A DNA stretch of 64,000 nucleotides from Cyclobacteriaceae bacterium (GTDB lineage: Bacteria > Bacteroidota > Bacteroidia > Cytophagales > Cyclobacteriaceae): the NCBI GenBank assembly GCA_028278225.1, contig JANQEU010000085.1, positions 1 to 64,000 of the forward strand. The letters run 5' to 3'. Shown here piece by piece: positions 28,301-37,899 of this stretch (position 1 is the stretch's first letter; each line of letters starts with the position of its first letter). The notes under the pieces were generated by a model, which saw nothing but the letters and a program-made list of their open reading frames with translations, ran no database searches and was not told the DNA's origin. Position numbers and translations under genes: made by a program.

Positions 28301-29974
28301 ATGCAAAAATTTGCATCACGGGTAAGCTTTTACGTGACGACAGAAAACAAAGCCAACCCGCTGATGACAGGGGTATTCAGCCCAATCCGGGCGGGTGGTA
28401 TGTTCCTGAAAAGAACGAGGATCATTGACACCTTTGGCCGATACCTTGACATAGGATCTCAAACGACCGACCTTCCTGTTATTACCAGTGAGCCATTGAC
28501 CGTGCCATGGAGTTCACCCGTCAAGAAAGGAAATATCTTTTTGCCCGCACGAATGATACAGGCGTGTCTCCCTACCATTTCATGGCTTGAGGGGGCGGGT
28601 CACGATTCAAGTGAAACAGAGATCCTGAACTCAGTCTCTCCGATTTGCGGATGGATCTTACCCAATTTCCTGGATGGCTCCATTGTTTTCTATGACAGGA
28701 ACGGGTATTCGCTCGGAAGCATAACCATTGATCATCAGGACCCCTGGCAGCCAGCTCCCGGAAGTACCAAAGCCGTACCAACCATTCAGGACATAGCCAA
28801 CGAGCATTTGCGGAATGTAGCACTCGCCCTGGTAAAGGATGTACAAGGCGGTCACCTGCTGCCGCTATTAGCAGAGTCTTTGCAGAACATTCACCCGGAG
28901 ACTTCTCTTGATGCACAGGATCTGGCCATTCTGATGGGACGGCCCATAGCAGTCACACGGGTTGAAATAAGTGTGGCAATGAAAGGCAGCCCGGCCTATG
29001 ATCTGAGTTGGGCACAGTTCAGCAAAGAAGTCAATTCCAACCCTCCTCAGAAACAAACCATGGGAGTATCCGCAGTCAATATTCCATTCAGACTCGGGGA
29101 GTTCAGGCAATTGAATGATAGCCTGGTGGGTTATTGGAGAGAAGATGCCAATGGCGTGCCCGTTTCACCACTTTATCTGCCGCAAAGTGATCCGGGACCT
29201 TCTTCATCATCGGGCGGATCAGGTATTGCCCCTAAAGGGTCAGGATATGATGCTGAATCGGTAGCGATTGAGGGACCAAAAAGGACATTTACGCTACTGA
29301 TGGAACCGAAAGGTTCCATACATCTGACTACCGGTTTATTGCCGGTAACCAGCGTCGAGCTTTCACCTGAGCAATATCAGGATGCCCTGAGCAACATTTA
29401 CGTTACTTTTTTGACTACTCCTTTGGTCGCGAGTGAGGAGAATATCTATCTGACACTTCCGAGAGAACCCGGATTTGAATGGTCATGGCTGGAAGAAAAT
29501 GATGAAGGGGTTTATCAGGAAATCTGGACGTTTGCAACGATCACAAAGCAGTCGTTTGCCGCAGCCTTCGATCTACTCAAAAAGGAAATCAACTCCCCCG
29601 CTCAGGGTTTTGATGTTACGGAGGTTTGGAAGGCACTCTTTAAGGCAAACTGGCTGGGGAGCATCAAAGGGCTGCCGGATGGAATAGACGGATCTTCCGG
29701 CAGTGCTCACTACCACGCTATTATTGAAGGCAGCAGCTCCGGAAGTCCCGTAGCGCCGTCTTATGTGGGTATAGCTGAGGTATTGTCACCCAATGAGCGA
29801 CAATCCCTGCAATCTCAGTACAAGGATTTGGAGGGTGATCTGAAAAAACTACTTGCGCAGGCATCCAATCAGATCATTCCGGCCCCTACCAATGAATTCT
29901 ATTTTGGAACACCTGTATTGCGGGAAGGATACCTGAAAATAAAGCCGGAGACTATTAACGTTTTGCAACAATAA
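25352..29974 (+). CDS. Giant Ser-tract protein of unknown function (1540 aa)
   Basis: There is no signal peptide. The N-terminal third contains motifs I recall from large uncharacterised bacterial proteins (GVHLHWEIP about residues 70-78, VPNRWMITRSGGG, GYWLVESD, YGDPNFAAFYPNCQGIFGFYD), followed by a helical or coiled-coil segment (about 522-565) and a long mixed region. At least seven Ser/Gly tracts interrupt the sequence (near 26035, 26375, 27348, 27652, 28125, 29203 and 29733), each using both TCN and AGY codons. The gene follows the first operon gene by 43 nt and precedes the next by 11 nt. Function unknown; a large structural or scaffold component is an inference. Confidence 0.7.
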   Translation: MIVNRLMLPMRASALQVTSTTKIEHPSADFSKLPWTNEKQDFNGESPYLSQNLLNKLFSDPSSNKLDVGVHLHWEIPSSLAGKSDNTVVHKSLLHNFVQSYLSGMGVSFDDFWKHLADYAYINHVNTQKAFVNPPDQRRNDSPYIQGEVAAAVESYLQQSSFIAVPNRWMITRSGGGLAPGYWLVESDCLREEKSSDAAISVPVRIPASGVGKPFRYMGRTTPISNGSSSGNAGTFTPPDSWEKHYHTPLSAVAYGDPNFAAFYPNCQGIFGFYDSEVPSTYSGEITYEIFGWYDSENWDYYNSILLKESNTPFIIAKGDLIDRFGSSRGGLYWAALGKLSSSSSGNSHQLDFREITYSEIENANFKPDLYAYLATVFWDNCIRPHLNWELEIMPDQVLPDYLCCFSRVILHADALPENPNYTTSGLDFSIGNSGTEAISAYLAEQVADPVMDKSEVEEILEAIQLEGSMTGKQIDLGFQLEELRHEKGFTGEDKDFLWAIVPRDQSAADSSVEKPTSRVNSLPQNLAILLVELNKLQEEYNEAQANIISLRAGLFADWARYQQIVYFQLTPPSDAPPVNDTIKYIDEVAIDQLEKLIHDTGQLVTDFPNLDRTDPHDIGTLLYKKGSGVPTVVKNPSSLASKVADQIKKVRLAIAAYNRSIEHSSSSSSGGDGFLPKALTPLKLAPTPTERYWRSHDPFLLASGPAVAQPPRYGQTPGTTEDIVCVPKEWQFSHWQSWELINHVSELQQFIDSYSATDFQDSESFGSSSSSGTGAFDRFAINHQKTQPWIPILMDWEVDIRSLKAGLGPQGDYTPEYLTDNFKIEPDAPTLSLISDAQLATTPATYEGRAVLTPHAHQLQSQTLAVFLFKRLSSIDLQVDGQTIDQLLGNANAAGPASLSQAFCKYAEAILHAYEIYISAKIGSSSSSSSSTSNEIIASLKAFLVLCNQTTAGQRLTGFHNALLMQKQAMQLPVQDPINFAPMQKFASRVSFYVTTENKANPLMTGVFSPIRAGGMFLKRTRIIDTFGRYLDIGSQTTDLPVITSEPLTVPWSSPVKKGNIFLPARMIQACLPTISWLEGAGHDSSETEILNSVSPICGWILPNFLDGSIVFYDRNGYSLGSITIDHQDPWQPAPGSTKAVPTIQDIANEHLRNVALALVKDVQGGHLLPLLAESLQNIHPETSLDAQDLAILMGRPIAVTRVEISVAMKGSPAYDLSWAQFSKEVNSNPPQKQTMGVSAVNIPFRLGEFRQLNDSLVGYWREDANGVPVSPLYLPQSDPGPSSSSGGSGIAPKGSGYDAESVAIEGPKRTFTLLMEPKGSIHLTTGLLPVTSVELSPEQYQDALSNIYVTFLTTPLVASEENIYLTLPREPGFEWSWLEENDEGVYQEIWTFATITKQSFAAAFDLLKKEINSPAQGFDVTEVWKALFKANWLGSIKGLPDGIDGSSGSAHYHAIIEGSSSGSPVAPSYVGIAEVLSPNERQSLQSQYKDLEGDLKKLLAQASNQIIPAPTNEFYFGTPVLREGYLKIKPETINVLQQ

Positions 29975-29985
29975 GCGCCTATACA

Positions 29986-30690
29986 ATGGAAAATTCACCA
30001 CAGACAGCAACTAGGCTCTCTCCGTCCCAACCTCTTGACGCATTGTCTACTTATGAAGTGTTAAGTTTTTCAGTAAATGTCGGCAGCGATCCTTCGCCCT
30101 CGGGTGCACTGAACCATTTGTACTACTATCACGGAAATAATAATAACCCGGCGGCCCAACCGGTCTACCTGATGCTTATCAACAACAGCACCACCGACAA
30201 TATTGGGATCCCCGGTAACATAAATTCGAATGGGATTGATATTTTCACCGTAAGCTTTCGGCCAGGCGTCATTGATCCAAACGCGCTGAATGTGGCTACA
30301 ATCAAAGACGCCCATTGGGTCAGCAGGGTAAGTACAAATAGCGTCGGTGTGGTGTCTGTAAGTCTTACCTACACCGGAAGAACACCAATTACCGTTGGCC
30401 CCGGTTCATCCTTTCAACTCTTGCTGTGCAATTTATGGGCAACAGAACTATCTGTGGATCCCGACTACAATACCAGACTAAATACGGAATACAACCTTGA
30501 CTTTAACTCCTATCCCGCCAGCGGCAACTACCTGCAGGTAATAAATGTAATGGGTGGAACGGAGGGATCCGGCCCTTGCGGATCATCAGTTGAAGGTCAG
30601 GCATATGAAGCACCGACATCCAAACCTGGATGCTTAACCCTACCTGTACAATTCATTAAGAAATTTAAACGAACTAAGGACCCATCATGA
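29986..30690 (+). CDS. Beta-rich protein of unknown function in the Ser-tract operon
   Basis: A 234-aa protein without signal peptide, rich in Asn, Ser, Thr and beta-strand patterns (YLMLINNSTTDNIGIPG, IFTVSFRPG, FQLLLCNLWATELSVD), ending in a Cys-containing and then basic tail (QFIKKFKRTK). It may be distantly related to the first gene of the operon. Its stop overlaps the start of the DUF6603-like gene by 4 nt (ATGA at 30687-30690), showing tight translational coupling between the two. No known domain recognised. Confidence 0.6.
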   Translation: MENSPQTATRLSPSQPLDALSTYEVLSFSVNVGSDPSPSGALNHLYYYHGNNNNPAAQPVYLMLINNSTTDNIGIPGNINSNGIDIFTVSFRPGVIDPNALNVATIKDAHWVSRVSTNSVGVVSVSLTYTGRTPITVGPGSSFQLLLCNLWATELSVDPDYNTRLNTEYNLDFNSYPASGNYLQVINVMGGTEGSGPCGSSVEGQAYEAPTSKPGCLTLPVQFIKKFKRTKDPS

Positions 30691-33600
30691 ATCCAACCAC
30701 CTTACTTGGAAAATTAAATCAGTCGATCAGCGCTCACGGCGGATCTCTACCACTGACCTATGATGCAACAGGGGTCCAAAGTGTTCAGACGCTGATATCG
30801 CCCGCAACTTTGAGCGTGCAGAGCGCCAGTGCTACAGCCGGTGCTCAGTCCGTAATTGTCACTGGAAATGCCCAGGTCGTGCCATGGCTGGGTGGTTCGG
30901 CTTCAGGTTCATCCGGTTCACTAATTCCCTCCGGCGCGTCCATGCCGGTCACTTTGTTCTTTTATTTCCCTTCTGCTTCCGGCGGCAGTCCCGGCTTCGG
31001 GAGCAGCAGCTCCAGCGGCAATGGCGTCGAGCCATATTTTTTCATGATCTGGCAGCCTGCCGCCACATGGCGAATTACGGATAGTTTCCCGGAACTGGTG
31101 TATGATGTATTTGATCAGACACCGGCTTCCTCGAGCTCATCGGGCAATGGAGCTGCAGGCCGCAGTTTCTTAAGTGAATTTCAACTGGGTGACACGCTGC
31201 TCGTCCTCTCAAGCGAGAAAATCGATTCAGATTTGGCAGCTATATTCAGTGATCTGTCGGGTGATCCAACATTAAAAGGGCTATTGACGGCCACCTACAG
31301 CCTCCAACCCTTAACCGTCGGTATGAATCTGCTGACAAAAGTCCGAGGACTTGGAGATAATCCGGCCTTTAGCCAGTTCACCTGGTTTTTGGACATCATT
31401 ACCGGTATTCATCTCATATTGAGTGGAAGCATTGACCTGCGTGGCAGTGTCGACGCGGTGAAATTAATGATCAATATCATTGGTCAGCCTTCATCTGGGT
31501 CATCCAGTGGCTCACCCAACAGCTATCGCTTATTCAATGGTCCCTTGTATATTGAGCAGTTAAGCCTGAAAATGATATCCTCGCTTGTAGCTCAGCCTGC
31601 GACTCCGGTACGAAATGAAGTCCTTTCAGCGATGATCCTTCAGGGAGCCTTCGATCTTAAATCGGGCGGATCGAATATATTGGAACTGGACCTTGCTGCA
31701 CAGGTTCCGTTTAGCGGAGCGCCTGCCTGGTATTTTATCGCTCAGTTTGATGCAGGTAGTAAACCACAATTGAAAAACGGACTTAACAGTCTGGACGTAT
31801 TCCAGCCCGGAATGGATCCGGGGAGCGCCTTGCCGAGTAAGCCTTATGTTGAAACCCGGTTTCCCAGTACCTCAGGATCTCTTGCTGTTGGTGGGTTTGC
31901 GTTCCTCATATCCGATAAAAAGCTGGTTTCTTTCTTTGCAAGTGTCGAAATTCAACCTCATTGGAATATGGTCGATCTGCATAAGATCGGCACTATTTCA
32001 TTGGATGAATTCGACCTGACATTTTCCGGGAGCAGAAGCCTGTCGCAAGATAGTAGTAGTTCGGGCGGTACAAGCTCCTCTTTCAATCTGACGGCAAACG
32101 TTTCCGCAGACATCACAGTATTCGGCGCCCTGTTCAGAGGCACACTCACTACACCGGACTATCACCTGACTTTAGGATTGAAGCAAGGCCCCCTTGACCT
32201 CACAACGGTGATGAGACAAATGGGCTTTCAGTTTAACTATACGCCTGCCCCCGGGCAATCCTCCTCTTCCGGCGCATCAGGATTTGCCATCACTGAATTC
32301 AATATTGATGCGCAATTGAAAACTAAGGAATTCAGTTTTGATCTGGCGATTGATTCCAGCCTGCAGGTAGGTCATTTCATCCTGGAAGGTCTTTCGCTAA
32401 CCACACAGTATACCAAAAATGCAGGTCTTGGTTCAAGCAGCGGATCTTCCGCGCAGCTCATAGGTGCCATTGCCGGAACCATTGCAATAGAATTACCCGT
32501 CACGGGAAGCAGCAGTTCTCCCGGGGATTACCTGTTTGTTTATTTGTCCGCCACCTTCGACTCTGCTACCAAACACCTGACTTTCGACGGAGAAACTCTA
32601 CCCGGACAAAGAATTCCGGTCGGGCTTTTGATCGAGGCATTGGCCAGAAAACTGAAAATTGATTCGAAGTTCCCGGCAGCGCTTGAATCTTTCTATGTTA
32701 CACAGTTCAAGCTCACCTATGACAGCGAATTAAAGGCGTTCACTTTCCTTACCGATTTTGAATTAACGGCCAAAGACACCCTGATCAAAGGTGAGATCCA
32801 ATTCCAGGAAAAGGATGGTGCATTCGACTTCAAGGGCACTATTCAAATAAATAGACTTGAATTTGAGCTGGCATTTGAAAAAGATAGCAGTGGTCAATTC
32901 CTGGTAGCCTCATTTTACAAGGATGGTGGCGAGAAGATATACCTCAGGTCTCTTATTGCGGCGATCACCAACGATCATAATGTCCTCGACAAAGTTCCTG
33001 ATCTATCCCTTGATGTGGAGGATGCCGTTTTTGCATGGGCAAAATCTCCGGATAATAAATTTTTACTGGGAATTGACCTGGCCACGGACTTAAGTTTATC
33101 GGAGCTACCCCTCGTGGGTTCAAAACTGCCGCCTGAAATCAATGCGGCGGTTAAAAATCTCCAGGTTGCCGCCGCCTCCCAGACCTTTACCGTGAGTGAC
33201 GTACAAATTGTAAACAGTTTACTACCGGACGGTGCACCCCCGCTTCCGACTCCCAGTGCCTCACAAAGCAATCCGAAGACCTCTCCCGGGACACTGATAA
33301 AAGGACTGAATATTGGTGCACTTCTGAGTTTTGGCACCACGGAAACACTGTATACCTACCAATTTCCTATTGGCGCTACATCAAGTAGTTCTGCAGTTGG
33401 AGGTTATTTGCCTCAGCGACAAGGTTTGGCAGCCAGGCAATGGCTGGATACCACGGGTTCTAATCCTGCGCCTCCAAGCCCGAACCTGTCAAACACAAAG
33501 TGGTTCAATATCAACAAGACCTTAGGGCCTATAAATTTCCAGAAAGTCGGGGTACTATTCCAGGGTAAAGAACTTTGGTTCCTCATGGATGCCGAATTCA

Positions 33601-35642
33601 GTCTGGGTGGATTGAGTATTGAAGTACAGGGCCTTGGACTGGGGTCTGAAATCAGCAAGTTTGACCCGACCTTTACCATCAGCGGCCTTGGTATTGATTA
33701 CCAAAACGGGGCAGTAATGATTGCCGGTGAGTTGTTAAAGAATACATCCACTCCCGGGGTAAAATATGAATTTGATGGAGCGGCGGTGGTAAAGGCCACA
33801 GACATAACAATTGCTGCTATCGGCTCTTATGCGAAACTTGGGACCGGTGACACCTCGCTTTTCATTTATGCCGAACTGGACTACCCTATTGGCGGTCCGG
33901 CCTTTTTCTTTATTACCGGTTTAGCTCTCGGTTTTGGTTACAATCGCAAGTTTGTCCCTCCTGCATTGGATCAGATTGCCAATTTCCCCTTAATACAGGA
34001 GGCAATGAATCCCAGCCAATCACCTTTGCCCACAAATCCAAATGATATACTTACCAGGCTTACCGCTGAACTGAATTCTCTCGAAACCTACATTCCGCCA
34101 TCCGTAGGTGAGAACTTCATAACAGTTGGGATCAAGTTCACTTCGTTTGACATTATCAATTCGTTTGCCCTCCTAACTATCAGTTTCGGAAATCTGCTTC
34201 GGTTTGACATTCTCGGTCTTTCGAATGTCACCGCTCCGCCTGACGATAACAAGAGTCCGCTGGCAAATCTTACGGTAGGTCTTGAGGCAACTTTCATACC
34301 CGAGGAAGGCATCTTACGCCTGGAAGCCGAGGTACAGCCGGGTTCTTATATTTTATCTCAGAATGCTCATTTGACCGGTGGGTTCGCTTTCTATGCATGG
34401 TTTAAGGATCCGCCAGCAGGATCGGCTACCGGTGATAACTATCATGCAGGCGACTTTGTGTTCACAATCGGGGGATATCATCCTGATTTTACCGTACCAA
34501 ACTACTATCCCACTATCCCGCGGCTGGGTTTAGTTTGGCAGATCACCTCCGAATTAAGTATTACAGCCACCTCTTATTTTGCCCTGGTTCCGCATGCATT
34601 GATGGCCGGAATTAACATGGCTGCTGTTTGGGATCATGGCTGGCTCAAAGCCTGGTTCAAAGCAGGCGCTGATTTCCTGATAGCCTGGAAACCCTATCAC
34701 TATGAGGCCTCTGTTTACATAAGCATTGGAGTACAGGCGACCATTCATTTCTTTGGCACACATCATATTACAGTCGAACTTGGAGCCGGACTTGATATCT
34801 GGGGTCCTGATTTCGGGGGAACAGCGCACATTCATTTTTGGATTATTGGCATCACTATCAGCTTTGGATCACAAAGCCCCGCCGTACCGCCCATTCCCTG
34901 GCCCGAGTTTAAAGGCTCTTTCTTAAATGGAGGTAATAACATTGCTTCGGTAAGGATCACCGACGGTCTCGTCAAGACAGGTACAGATAAACAGACCAAC
35001 AAAACAATCGAAGTCGTAAACCGAAAAGAGCTACTCCTGGTGACAAACTGCGTAGTGCCCAGTACGGAATACACTATCAAAAAGGATACTACCACTGTAT
35101 CCAATGGTCCATCGCCTGTTGCCGGTGAAATAGGAATAGGAGCAATGGGTTTAACGGATGGTTCTATCAAATCCTCTCATACCGTCACCATTACGTCTCC
35201 CACTAATTCGGACTTATCAAATTTCAAATTTGAAACGATTGAAAAAAATATTCCACTGGGACTATGGAAGGGCGCCGAGGCAGCCGGTCTGGCGCTAAAA
35301 CCGGATCTAAACGGGGCCTCTATCCTGGAAGGAGCCCTTGCCGGAATAAAGATATATGCAGAATCCCCTAAAGCGGACCAGACACTTCCAATTAAAAAGG
35401 CCAACCTGGCGTATGAAACCCATCTCATGTCAAATACCTGGTCGTACGAGCCGGCATTTCCGGTTTTAACACCGAAACACCCTGTTCCCGAAGACGGAAT
35501 AAAACAATACATCGTCAACAGCGTGAAGACCAACCCTGTGAGAAAGAGCATTATTCAGGATTTAGGGTTTGATTCTTCCGATGTAAATCTTAGTCGTCTG
35601 ACTGCACGTCAGGGATTTCTACTAAATCCGGAAATAATTTAA
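30687..35642 (+). CDS. DUF6603-like giant beta-strand protein (1651 aa)
   Basis: Residues about 935-1420 match my recollection of DUF6603 (WFNINKTLGPINFQKVGVLF, LWFLMDAEFSLGGLSI, GLGIDYQNGAVMIAGELL, GGPAFFFITGLALGFGYNRKF, then a Trp/His-rich strand array). The first 900 residues are also repeating beta-strands (for example GTIQINRLEFELAFE) interrupted by at least eight Ser/Gly tracts (near 30900, 31000, 31125, 31490, 32050, 32262, 32435, 32510 and 33380). There is no signal peptide and no cluster of membrane helices. The function of DUF6603 is not established; an elongated beta-sheet or lipid/hydrophobe-contacting scaffold is only an inference. It overlaps the upstream gene by 4 nt and is followed after 9 nt by the 743-aa gene. 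Confidence 0.7.
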   Translation: MNPTTLLGKLNQSISAHGGSLPLTYDATGVQSVQTLISPATLSVQSASATAGAQSVIVTGNAQVVPWLGGSASGSSGSLIPSGASMPVTLFFYFPSASGGSPGFGSSSSSGNGVEPYFFMIWQPAATWRITDSFPELVYDVFDQTPASSSSSGNGAAGRSFLSEFQLGDTLLVLSSEKIDSDLAAIFSDLSGDPTLKGLLTATYSLQPLTVGMNLLTKVRGLGDNPAFSQFTWFLDIITGIHLILSGSIDLRGSVDAVKLMINIIGQPSSGSSSGSPNSYRLFNGPLYIEQLSLKMISSLVAQPATPVRNEVLSAMILQGAFDLKSGGSNILELDLAAQVPFSGAPAWYFIAQFDAGSKPQLKNGLNSLDVFQPGMDPGSALPSKPYVETRFPSTSGSLAVGGFAFLISDKKLVSFFASVEIQPHWNMVDLHKIGTISLDEFDLTFSGSRSLSQDSSSSGGTSSSFNLTANVSADITVFGALFRGTLTTPDYHLTLGLKQGPLDLTTVMRQMGFQFNYTPAPGQSSSSGASGFAITEFNIDAQLKTKEFSFDLAIDSSLQVGHFILEGLSLTTQYTKNAGLGSSSGSSAQLIGAIAGTIAIELPVTGSSSSPGDYLFVYLSATFDSATKHLTFDGETLPGQRIPVGLLIEALARKLKIDSKFPAALESFYVTQFKLTYDSELKAFTFLTDFELTAKDTLIKGEIQFQEKDGAFDFKGTIQINRLEFELAFEKDSSGQFLVASFYKDGGEKIYLRSLIAAITNDHNVLDKVPDLSLDVEDAVFAWAKSPDNKFLLGIDLATDLSLSELPLVGSKLPPEINAAVKNLQVAAASQTFTVSDVQIVNSLLPDGAPPLPTPSASQSNPKTSPGTLIKGLNIGALLSFGTTETLYTYQFPIGATSSSSAVGGYLPQRQGLAARQWLDTTGSNPAPPSPNLSNTKWFNINKTLGPINFQKVGVLFQGKELWFLMDAEFSLGGLSIEVQGLGLGSEISKFDPTFTISGLGIDYQNGAVMIAGELLKNTSTPGVKYEFDGAAVVKATDITIAAIGSYAKLGTGDTSLFIYAELDYPIGGPAFFFITGLALGFGYNRKFVPPALDQIANFPLIQEAMNPSQSPLPTNPNDILTRLTAELNSLETYIPPSVGENFITVGIKFTSFDIINSFALLTISFGNLLRFDILGLSNVTAPPDDNKSPLANLTVGLEATFIPEEGILRLEAEVQPGSYILSQNAHLTGGFAFYAWFKDPPAGSATGDNYHAGDFVFTIGGYHPDFTVPNYYPTIPRLGLVWQITSELSITATSYFALVPHALMAGINMAAVWDHGWLKAWFKAGADFLIAWKPYHYEASVYISIGVQATIHFFGTHHITVELGAGLDIWGPDFGGTAHIHFWIIGITISFGSQSPAVPPIPWPEFKGSFLNGGNNIASVRITDGLVKTGTDKQTNKTIEVVNRKELLLVTNCVVPSTEYTIKKDTTTVSNGPSPVAGEIGIGAMGLTDGSIKSSHTVTITSPTNSDLSNFKFETIEKNIPLGLWKGAEAAGLALKPDLNGASILEGALAGIKIYAESPKADQTLPIKKANLAYETHLMSNTWSYEPAFPVLTPKHPVPEDGIKQYIVNSVKTNPVRKSIIQDLGFDSSDVNLSRLTARQGFLLNPEII

Positions 35643-35651
35643 TCGATTACT

Positions 35652-37883
35652 ATGGCAAATTCAAGCAGCAGCAGCGGTCCTCAAATGATCAACTTTTTGG
35701 AAAATCATATTCCATCTGTTCCGGATGGTTTATTCACCATAGAAGTAGATCACGAGGTCAGTACCGGTGGCGTGACACTGGACACGTTTAAGGACACCAA
35801 GACTATCGCAGTATCCGGCCCAAGATTCCAACTGGATGCGAACGTTATAGGCACTATCTTTCCTGCAGACAACAGTCACGGAGATTACCAAAACGTAAAC
35901 GCTTCCATCACAATTAACCGCTCTACGCTGCCCTGGGAGAGAAGTCCGCTCAAGCTGTTACCTAATGAAAAAAACCCATGGCTGGCATTGTTACTATTTG
36001 ATGAATCTGAGCTCGATATGGTTTCTTCAGTCTACACGGACACAGCTGAAAATGTATCAAAAAACATTGGTTTGACTGACGATCCGGTAATTGATCCACA
36101 AGAAGAAGTTCGTTTGGTCGATGTAGATATGTCAATTCTGTCCAACGTAGCACCAACACTAGACGGACTTCGACTCCTGTCTCATGTTCGTTTCACTGAT
36201 AACCTGGAGCAGGCGGTCGTGATGTGCAACAGACTGCCCAAACCGGGAAGTACGAGTACGGTTTTTCTGGTATCAATGGAGGACCGCTATAGCATAGGAA
36301 CATCTTCTCAAAAAGGCTACTTCGATGTCAATATTGGACCAGGCAGAAAACCAGGCACTAATGCGCTTGTCCTCTTAAAGAAATGGTCTTTTACTTGTCC
36401 CGATGATACACCATACAGCGTAACCCCATTCACACAGGCAAAACTTGCAAAGAAAGGAATACCGCAAGACGCTTTAGATCGCCTTGGCAATTTAAGCGGT
36501 ATGGACTACCGGGATACAACCTCTTTCAAAGATGCATTGACTGAGATAGGAATCATTGAAACTACCTCAAATTCATCCACAACAGCTGACGGGACCATTG
36601 CACTGCCACCCACCCAGTATGAGGACATACTTCAAATCTGCCAGTTACCCCCGGCCAACTTTTATGATTTGCTGCACACGATCAATCACATCCCCGGCAC
36701 TTTCGGGATGGGCCAAAGTGATGCGTCTTCCATCAATCCGGAGGTAGCCACGCTCATCAGTAAAGGGAGCTTGCCTATGAAGCATTACATGCGCGAAGGA
36801 GCCAGAACAGTTTCCTTCTACCGGGGACCGTTTGTTCGGGGGGAAGACAAAACTGAACTGGAGCTACCTGTTATGGCCGCGGATGAGCTGCTGCTATATT
36901 ATGAGGATATAGGCATGTTTGATACTTCTTACTCGGCCGCCTGGACACTTGGGCGTCAACTGGCCATGGCCGACAAGAAATTTTCCGTTGCACTATACCA
37001 GTACAAAAAGAAATACATACTTCAGCAGAAACAGGCAGAACAACAGGCTACCAACCCGCTGGACTCCATGCTCGGTCAGTTGTACCAGATTTCGCCCCCT
37101 ACTCAGCCCATTGTGGTTCCGGATATCATCAGGAACTTTTTTGAGGATCTCCGCCTGTTGAGGCGTATTCCTTATCACTATCTTGTTCCGAGTGCGGAAT
37201 ATTTACCAATGGAATCCATCCGTTTCTTTCAAGTGGATTCCCTGTGGATCCAATGCCTGATGGACGGGGCTTTTAGCGTGGGACGGGTAACTCCCGATGA
37301 CAAGGATTCGGAACAGGAAATTTTTGGCACCATTGTTTCACCCCAGGATGCGGTAGTGGACACAAGTGGTTTCCTGCTGCGATCCGAGGTGGTTTCAGGT
37401 TGGCCGTCACTAATGGTCGATGGCTATAACCAAATATTTAATATAACGGATATTATTGATGACGCATTCCTCCTGCCTTCCCTCCGAATGGATTTCCTCG
37501 GGAAAGGTACTTTGATCCAATTATTTTCCGGAACTGCCAGAACTGTAGATGTTCATCAGCATCCGGAGGCATTACACTCTGGAGTTGACTGGGATCCGGA
37601 GCGAACCGGCAGCTCATCAGCCGCGAGTGGAAGCCCCTCCTATAATCCAAACTACTATAAGGAACTGAGAAAGCCAGACGGGCAAACCTATGACAATGTG
37701 TACGTGGAGGTCCCTTTTAGTGATGTCGGCAGACTGGTTGTGGATATTGAAACGCTGGCACAGTCCATCAAGGCGAGACTGGGGGCAGCAACTTTTACGA
37801 GCGCTGAATTCGCTATGCAAATGATCGAAAGTGTAACCAAGGTCAGGTACACACTTGAACCGAGTAGTTCATCTTCCAACTAA
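35652..37883 (+). CDS. Large Ser-tract protein of unknown function (743 aa)
   Basis: The protein opens with a Ser tract (NSSSSSG, residues 3-9), has another near its end (GSSSAASGSPS, about 37611-37643) and finishes with a third (EPSSSSSN). The body contains a beta-rich first part (RFQLDANVIGTIFPAD, ITINRSTLPWERSP, NPWLALLLFDESE) and a more helical second part (about 440-530). The RSTLPWER and PWLALLLF motifs are ones I associate with uncharacterised proteins in DUF6603 gene neighbourhoods; this is memory, not a search. No signal peptide. Spacing to neighbours is 9 nt upstream and 16 nt to the glycosyltransferase. Confidence 0.65.
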   Translation: MANSSSSSGPQMINFLENHIPSVPDGLFTIEVDHEVSTGGVTLDTFKDTKTIAVSGPRFQLDANVIGTIFPADNSHGDYQNVNASITINRSTLPWERSPLKLLPNEKNPWLALLLFDESELDMVSSVYTDTAENVSKNIGLTDDPVIDPQEEVRLVDVDMSILSNVAPTLDGLRLLSHVRFTDNLEQAVVMCNRLPKPGSTSTVFLVSMEDRYSIGTSSQKGYFDVNIGPGRKPGTNALVLLKKWSFTCPDDTPYSVTPFTQAKLAKKGIPQDALDRLGNLSGMDYRDTTSFKDALTEIGIIETTSNSSTTADGTIALPPTQYEDILQICQLPPANFYDLLHTINHIPGTFGMGQSDASSINPEVATLISKGSLPMKHYMREGARTVSFYRGPFVRGEDKTELELPVMAADELLLYYEDIGMFDTSYSAAWTLGRQLAMADKKFSVALYQYKKKYILQQKQAEQQATNPLDSMLGQLYQISPPTQPIVVPDIIRNFFEDLRLLRRIPYHYLVPSAEYLPMESIRFFQVDSLWIQCLMDGAFSVGRVTPDDKDSEQEIFGTIVSPQDAVVDTSGFLLRSEVVSGWPSLMVDGYNQIFNITDIIDDAFLLPSLRMDFLGKGTLIQLFSGTARTVDVHQHPEALHSGVDWDPERTGSSSAASGSPSYNPNYYKELRKPDGQTYDNVYVEVPFSDVGRLVVDIETLAQSIKARLGAATFTSAEFAMQMIESVTKVRYTLEPSSSSSN

Positions 37884-37899
37884 TAACAGGTATTTGAAG

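Noticed and set aside
25352-37883. Phage tail or contractile injection cluster
   Set aside because: Large proteins in an operon prompted the idea, but no sheath, tube, baseplate, spike or AAA+ ATPase gene was recognised.
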